64,000 nucleotides of DNA, from NCBI GenBank assembly GCA_950097015.1, contig CATNEN010000007.1, positions 248,001 through 312,000 of the forward strand, written 5' to 3'. The notes under the pieces are model-generated. The model was given only the letters and a program-made list of their open reading frames with translations, did no database searches and was not told where the DNA came from. This document shows positions 57,240 to 64,000 of this stretch, piece after piece (the first letter of the stretch is position 1; each line of letters opens with the position of its first letter). The DNA is from Macrostomum hystrix (taxonomy: Eukaryota > Platyhelminthes > Macrostomidae). The translations under genes and the position numbers were made by a program.

Positions 57240-59039
57240 CTGTATCGTGGGCCTGAGTTTGCTGAACCCTGTTGCTATTCAATTAAAAGCGCTTTCAAAA
57301 ACGATTCCTTAAAACAGCCTACAGACTAGAAAAGCAAAATAAGTAAGACAAAACAAAAAATGCTTTAAATTTTAGCTTTTATTAAAGATAACAAAACATG
57401 ACAACTAAGATTAATAGATCTCGAACATATTTTCCAGTTTGAAAGCTTTATTCAGAAACTTTTAATTAGAAGAGTGAGACAATTTGCTGTGCTTTTTAAG
57501 GACACAAAAATAATTTTCTGATTTAAATTAAAAATTTGGTTTACTGAATTTTCACTTTCAAAGCTGGACTGTTTCAATGGCGAGATAGGCGCGCTTGAGT
57601 AAAAATGTTTAATTAAGTGTATTTTTGCTGGGCTTGGAAAATAACTCTAAAGCTAAGAATGTCATTCTATTTATAGTTTAAGTAAATATTAGATGTAAGT
57701 GTGTAATATAAATAATCAATTAGTTAGTTATTAATTAGTTAATCATTTAACTATTAGTAGGTGCAACAGTGAAACTATTATAATTTCTGCATTTAGCCAG
57801 AATTTCTCCTATTACTTCCGTAACAGCTTTACAGCTTTCAAACGATATATCAACTATATAGGATTGTTCTGAGAAATATGGGGATGATGATAAAAGTACT
57901 ATAAGCCTTTAAATTAGGTTATAATTCTGGCCGATGCAGAGCTATGTCTAGCAGAACAGCACACATACATACGATGATAGTACAAATTATTATATATTAG
58001 CGCAAATGATTATTTTCAGACAAACAAAAAAATGAATAAAACAAAATAACTTGTGCTTACACCAGAATAGAGGCAATAAAAACAGGAGTAAATAATGGTG
58101 CGATTTTGTTTTCTTAATTGATAGGGGATATTAATTAAACAAGTAACAAGTAGTTAATAAAATAGGGTTTGTGCTTAATCAAGAAAAACAGCAACAGAGG
58201 CAGGCAGCGAGAATGCAGGTAGCTAAAAATTCATTTCGTTCCGTAGCATAAGTGCTTTAAAGTGCTCGAAAAATGACCTACAGTATCTTATCTAAAAGTA
58301 CCTGCCTTCATTGCATACCTGTGATGAAAAAAACTGCACAAGTCAAACAATTTGTGCTCAAAACACATTAGTTATAGTTATAGCTTACAGCTAACCGAGC
58401 CTCATTCAGCGGTAAACTTATCATCAGAGTCTGTTCATCAGCTTCTGGAACTTGCGCTGTCCTTTGGTCTTGTTTTGCTCCTGGCGATGTGGAGGGCAGG
58501 TAACATTATTGAATTTGCAGCTTCTGTTTTACACTGAGATGGAGTGATGACAGTTTATAAATCTGAGCGGATTCTAGGATTTGAACTGACTGATGGGGAT
58601 CAAAAGGATATTTTGCTCTGGACAATGAAGCGGTTTTGTTCGGACGGTACTGGGCGAACAAAAATTATACAGATTAATAGATTTAGAAGTCGCCTATGAG
58701 ATAAGATCCATATATTTTGTGCTTATCAAGTGCCATGACCATTAGAAGACGTTGGAGTCTGAGGCAATAGAACAAACTGCACTCAAAAGACAGACTTGAG
58801 TCTAAGTCTTGACAAACATTCTGCGAAAACAGTTGCTTAAGCACATTTTTTAAATGGCACAAATTCTTTAAATTATTAATAAATTAAATAGCGATTCCTC
58901 TGAACTGCACATTCTCAACCTCTGCAATTACCTGCAACTTCTTATCCGAAAATTTGACAACATGCCAGGTATTTCATTCTCACTCTCAGAATTTAAAGGA
59001 ATGTGCAGTTAAGGTGAAGTGAAGCCCCTGGAAAATGCG
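57240..59039. other. AT-rich intergenic DNA
   Basis: About 1.8 kb without a supported gene, RNA or long repeat. It includes the 3' flank of the minus-strand RNF213-like gene; no poly(A) signal (TTTATT on plus) stands out close to 59040. Confidence 0.5.
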
Positions 59040-62000
59040 CTAATCAAATAGTCCTCTAGGCATTCCAGTATTTGTATTTCGAAGCAGTTTTGCCAACCTG
59101 ATTCTAAGGCTGTCAATCGTCTGAGGTGTAATAGTGTGTCCTAATTAAAATTCCGATATAGTTTTTAAGCAAGAATCAGACCTTGAAAGATCGTCGGCTT
59201 GCAAAAACTGAAATTAAACCAGAGGGCAAAAATGGGTCCTTTAAACTCACGCTTTTGTACAGGCAGTGGGTCAACGGGAAGAGCAGCTCCACAGCCGGCT
59301 TGTCCAGTACCGGGTCGCTGCGCACCCGAATAGGAGATGCACCCACCGGCAATAGCGAGGCGTCGCCCAGAAGATCCGCCATGGTAAGGCCGCACTGAGC
59401 GCTGTCGGCCATCAGCAGCCGAACGCAGGCACTCTTCAGCATGGCCAGCAGTGTCGGCTTGTCTCCCTCAGGCACGGAGTTCGTCAGCCGCTCAGCCGTC
59501 TCCTCGTGACCTCCAAAGCGTCTCTGCAGGTCCGTGCAGACGACACTGAACTGTTCCTGCTCAGATGCCTCGAGCAGAGCCGGCACCTTCGACAGGGCGA
59601 GGCCGCCAGCGCCCTCCGCCTCCGCTTCAGCCAGGGCGGCGCCACCGGCAAGCGATCCGGCATGCTGCCGCAGGAAGTCGGCCACGGTGCAGCCTCCGTC
59701 TGGAACGCCAAGTCGATGACAGAAACCCAGCAGAGTGCGGCATAGAGACGAAATACGGGCAGCACGAGTCGAGTCCTCTTTCTGGCGTCTTTGAAAAGCC
59801 GCAAGCTCCGCCTCGGACAGCCGCTCGCACTGACACATCTGCTTGAAGACTGAAACCAGAGTGCCGAGGTCGCGTTCAGTCGCGCCTGTCAGACGACCCT
59901 CCCATGGCTCCACACAGCCGAATCCCTTGCCGGCAAGCAGACGCTTGGCCAGTGTGGCCTCCAACAGCTCCCAGTGCACACTGGGGTCGCCTCCACCAGG
60001 ACAGCTGGCAAGGACTCGAACAAGCTCGTCCAGCTCCTCCATCGAGCAGCTCGGAACACTATCTGGTCGAGAAACGACATCACATAGAGGCAGTACACAC
60101 GAATTATCATCGAACAGCAGCTCAGGCAGCCGCTTTTCTTCAATGCACAACACAGCTACATGCTCCAAAAATTCGTTTACACCGGCCACAGATTCTCTTA
60201 GAGCCTTAGTTACTTCCGCTCTTTCGGTCAGCAGACTGTTCAGCAGTGATCGAGTTCTATCGAATGGGTTGTCAGCTCCAGAAACTCCTGTGGGTCTCAG
60301 GGCTCTCCAAGCGACAGAAGCCGAGTCCAGAATATCAGAGCCTCGAAACCGCCTCAAGAAGTCGTCGATTCGCATCGCTTCAAGCTCCTCTTGGGTCAAA
60401 GAATTCTCTGACTTTCGAAGAACCATCTGGTGCCAGAGAACCAGCTTTGATGCATGCTGCATTCGCACAAGCTTGTCAGAAAATCTTAGGATCAAATGCA
60501 TCATCGAATGACGCTCGCCTTCTGCTAAGTGACAGTCAAACAGCATACACGCGTCACTGAATGAGACTAGGCGCTTCGGGAAGAAAAGCGGGTTCGTAGC
60601 GATCGCCTTTACATCCTCTTTTGTTCTGTTGGATGGAACCAGCTCATTTGGCAGCTGGTCATCTGACAGATCAACGTTATCGACAAGACATGCAAGAGCA
60701 AAGTTCTCCACCACCCCCCGCTCACTTAATCGACGGCGTTTAAATTCACGAATGCTTTGCATTGACTTCAGCACATGTTTACCAACAAAGAAAGCCAAAT
60801 TTTCATACGGGTCGGAGCTATCTGATTGTTGTTTGCAAAAGAATAGCTCATCCTTGTTCTCTAGAATCGAATGCAGCAACCAGGTTGTTTCTTCACAGGA
60901 CAGATGGAGAGTACATTGTAGTACCCTAAACTTTTCGTCAATCTTCAGATCGTAATGAGCGGCAGTAGTAGAGTTTAAACGTTTTATGTCGATCAGTACA
61001 GCTTTCATTAATACACAGATAAATTCGGATACTAGTGGCACAGCTTCTGTCAAAAATTCTTCAGAAAACTCAACCATCTTTGAAGACAAATCTTGAGTCC
61101 AGTCGGAATGGCAAAACTGACAGGGATAGCTTGCATTCGGATCGTCAACGTTTTCTGAGCAAATAGTCACATTATAACACGAACACACACGAACCTGAAT
61201 CGCAATCTGTTGACTGTCTTTGCGGCGCGAAAAAACGATTTTGGATATCTCACGTCCATCAGAAATTTGAATATTAGATAATGTTTGCAATAGACCTCCT
61301 GCCTGCAAATCGGTTGACAGGCACACAAAAAGACCTGCGTAATACAGGGTTGCTAAGCAAACACCTTCGATGTTACACTGGGCCGTGAGATTGAAACAGT
61401 TAAAAATGCTCTCTTTTTCTCCACAAATTAGTCGGATGATGGCAGAACTACATGTGGAAGCTGGCACAATGTCGGCAAGGCTCAAAACCTCACGTGTCAC
61501 TTGCTTTTCTTGCACTTTGAAGTTGCTGATTGATTTTCTTAGCACAACCATCTCGACATAGGCGCTAATGCAATCAGATTGAAAACTTCGAAAGGCAGCA
61601 TCGTCTCCAACTAAGCTTTTTAACTGTTGCTTTAATTTTCCGAATTCATTAAAGTCCTTAATAATCATTGCCTGCTGATACGCAAACAAAGCTTGCTTAA
61701 ATACGGCTGGATCCTGACAAACAGCGAATGGATATCGAAGAGAATAAGCAGCAATAAAATCTGAGCCTCGACCAAGCTTCAGAAAATCTTCTCTGAAAAG
61801 GCTGCTGACAACTGAGGTGACACGATCGAACTTCAGGAATGTCTCGATCTCAGCTAAAGAGTAGCGACGCCTCAGAAATCTTAAGAAAGATAACCAGAGA
61901 GGATGTACAACATTAGTCTGAATCAGCTTGTTGACTTTTGCGAGCATATCATCTCTGTGCTCACCGAAGCACAATAAGTCGTTATGAGAAACCGTGGAGG

Positions 62001-64000
62001 TCTTGACTGAAGCATCAAAGTAAGCCAGAATATCGGACACATCAACCATTTCAGATAACCCGATAGCTAAAGATTTGTTTAACAGAGAACGGATATTCTC
62101 AAGAGTCTCCATCAAGCTTTCGATATCGATGGAATCTTCACAAGACAGGAAAGTAGCTATAATGGAATATATACTACACCGCTTTTCCAGAGACTTGCAG
62201 CTTTCCATAAGTTCCCCGAAAAATGGAACCAGATCTTTTGACTCGCTCCTTAACTTATTCCAAAGAATGGCAATGAAGCCTACAGGCAAGATGCCATCAA
62301 ATATCTTCTTCACCACTTCCTCCAACAGGTTTTCGTTTAGTTTCGCACCACTCAAAACTGAGTGATAAAAACTTATTTCCGCTGAAATCAATCTGTCACC
62401 ATACTCATTATCGTTGCTTAATGAGCTAGCAAGGGCTCTCCACTGCAGAAGCTGTACTGAGACATCTGGTGAGGTAAGAAGACCGCGGTCCTTCAATTTC
62501 GAAAAAACTACTGACATTTCAACATCGGCGTCGTGATCCGTAAAGAAGTCACAGAATTTTAGCATTCCTTCTAATTCTGCGACACAGTCCAGGCCTTCGC
62601 TTCGTGCTCTAAGCATGCCAAGGAAGCTACCTGTCACTCTGCGCCATTCGTTGAACTCGCATATATTCAAGTTTCGCAAATTATCTTCAGTCGGAAGCAG
62701 CAAACTGAGCAGGTTATTTAAAGTAACTGAAAACTCAACTCCATCAACAAAGCTTTCTTTGACAACTTCATCAGCCGCGCGATCAGCAAACGAATGCAAA
62801 TGATGATGCACATTGAGTAAGTCAACGAGATCCTTTTCGCTCTTTCTGAAGTATGAAAGCACACCGAAAACAGCCTCCATCAGTTGAGAACTCTGATCAA
62901 TTTGCTTTTGAAGCACAATTCGTAAGCTTTCATGACGATCGCGTCCACAGAACGCAGTTGTGATTAATCTCCAAAAATCAGAACCTAGCCGACTGTCTGA
63001 AGACGTCAACTCAGATTCGTCCAGAAATTGTCGCAGTAGAGTCTCGATCTCCGTTACAAATGTGTTTCTGTCATCTACATGGCGGCAAAAAGTATCGTAT
63101 GTGATACCAAACAGGAAGGTGCTGAATGGGTACGCCAAATTTCGAAGACCTCTTACACGAGAGAAACGGTCTGATGAAGCTTTCTGTAGCACATAACCTA
63201 GAATAGCTGGAAGAGCCTTAATGATTGTTTGACTGCTGTCCGAGTTGTCCGTGAATATACAGAAGTCGCCCATTACTTTCAAAATCTTGATTAGATTCTC
63301 TTTGTAACTCACAGTCAAGCCATGCACGACAAATGATGAAAAAGACGAAAAATTGGCGAGTTGAGTTGTCTCAAGAGCCAGCTTTACAAGCCAATGGTCT
63401 GATGTGAATGGTTGCAGGTTTTTTGAACTTTTGGCTAAAATTTCAGTCACGATGAAGCCACGAATCTGCTCTTCAAGGACAGCGTGCCGTCCGAAAAAAT
63501 GGATAGCTTGATTCATAAGTTCAGGACTACGAATAGCCTCGGCTAAGGCGCTTGTAATCACACTTTTGTGCAGTCTCTCCATCAACTCGCTGTTTTCATA
63601 AATCGGGCTTAGACAATCGCTAGACACTAGATCATTTAGATTGACACCCGACTCTGGGTTTAATGACTCCACAAAAAAAACATCCCAGTCCATTAAAGGA
63701 CTCCAGTTCCACGAATGGTTTTGAACATCAAGATCCTCATTCTGACGATGAATTATGAGTACAACACTTTTACGAACTGATATCTCTTCGCTGTACCTTT
63801 GGCACAATCCGTCGATTAGACAACGCACATGCAGTATGTAGCGCTCGTCAATTGATGGCTTGATGCGAATTAACAAAATACCATTAGATGCACGTTCCTT
63901 GAAAAAAGGAACTATACAATCGAGAAGGTCGATCTCCCTACTGAAATCCATTAGCCGAATTTCTTTTACTGAGAATGATTCCTCAAGACCTGGCAACGGC
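59040..64000 (-). CDS. RNF213: RNF213-like protein, E3-shell and C-terminal regions, no RING (5' partial)
   Basis: A large exon runs from beyond the window edge (64000) to 59251 and ends at AAAAGC|GTGAGT. A 27-codon last exon, 59120-59040 (acceptor CACCTCAG; TIDSLRIRLAKLLR... stop), joins at phase 0. About 1,610 residues are visible and the frame is open at the edge; the first visible codons are not a start. RNF213 (mysterin) is a giant AAA+ ubiquitin ligase acting on lipid droplets, bacteria and LPS. NGILLIRIKP near the start resembles the segment after its AAA core. RLVSFSDACMLFDCHLAEGE and ASKLVLWHQMVLRKSENSL with IDDFLRRF and ASVAWRALRP follow the RNF213 C-terminal domain closely. No RING C/H pattern exists where it should lie. 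At about residues 937-962 a C-x-C, C and CQFCH cluster sits where the RZ finger is expected, degenerate at its first half. AAA motifs would lie outside the window. Confidence 0.65.

Noticed and set aside
59183-63196. Several plus-strand ORFs opposite the RNF213-like exon
   Set aside because: Antisense shadows of a long conserved minus-strand frame.

Overview
This is animal (eukaryotic) nuclear DNA. Genes are split by GT-AG introns with consistent phases, the protein families are metazoan (Speedy/RINGO, MUL1/GIDE, RNF213, a type II TNF-like protein), and there are no bacterial operons or ribosome binding sites. AT-rich non-coding DNA alternates with GC-rich exons, tandem repeats are very dense, and there is a tRNA-derived SINE family, hAT-like and other inverted-repeat elements and a Helitron remnant. 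A spiralian is likely; a free-living flatworm of the Macrostomum type is my guess, not shown by the sequence.

Layout. 0-9 kb: mobile-element remnants (SINE, an inverted-repeat element with a nested MITE, a deleted Tc1-like element) and one small secreted-peptide gene (5278-5609, +). 9.6-11.6 kb: a four-exon MUL1-like gene (+) whose RING is replaced by a proline-rich PPxY tail. 11.8-13.9 kb: two minisatellites. 14.0-16.4 kb: a two-exon Speedy/RINGO gene (+). 16.4-21.5 kb: transposon debris. 21.8-22.6 kb: two exons of an unidentified gene (+). 23.36-37.4 kb: one large gene (+) of three phase-matched repeats of about 1,000 residues plus a unique tail, which I read as an RNF213-type stalk protein. 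39.5-43.0 and 46.7-49.7 kb: two tandem five-exon genes (-) encoding an RBR-type RING1, a ubiquitin-like domain and a TerD-like domain; a third decayed copy spans 51.0-54.8 kb and has a three-exon TNF-like gene (52.0-53.2 kb, +) inside it. 55.4-57.1 kb: a 14-bp minisatellite. 59.0-64.0 kb and beyond: the 3' part of a second RNF213-like gene (-), with the E3-shell and C-terminal regions but no RING.

Taken together, the ubiquitin-linked genes (RNF213-like, RING1-Ubl-TerD, MUL1-like) and the TNF-like ligand suggest an innate-immune or stress neighbourhood shaped by tandem duplication and gene conversion. That functional reading is inference. The most unusual items are the RING1-Ubl-TerD fusion, the in-frame triplicated RNF213-type gene, the RING-less RNF213 C-terminus, and the MUL1-like protein with PPxY motifs in place of its RING. 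Gene models come from reading splice sites and phases by eye, without transcripts.
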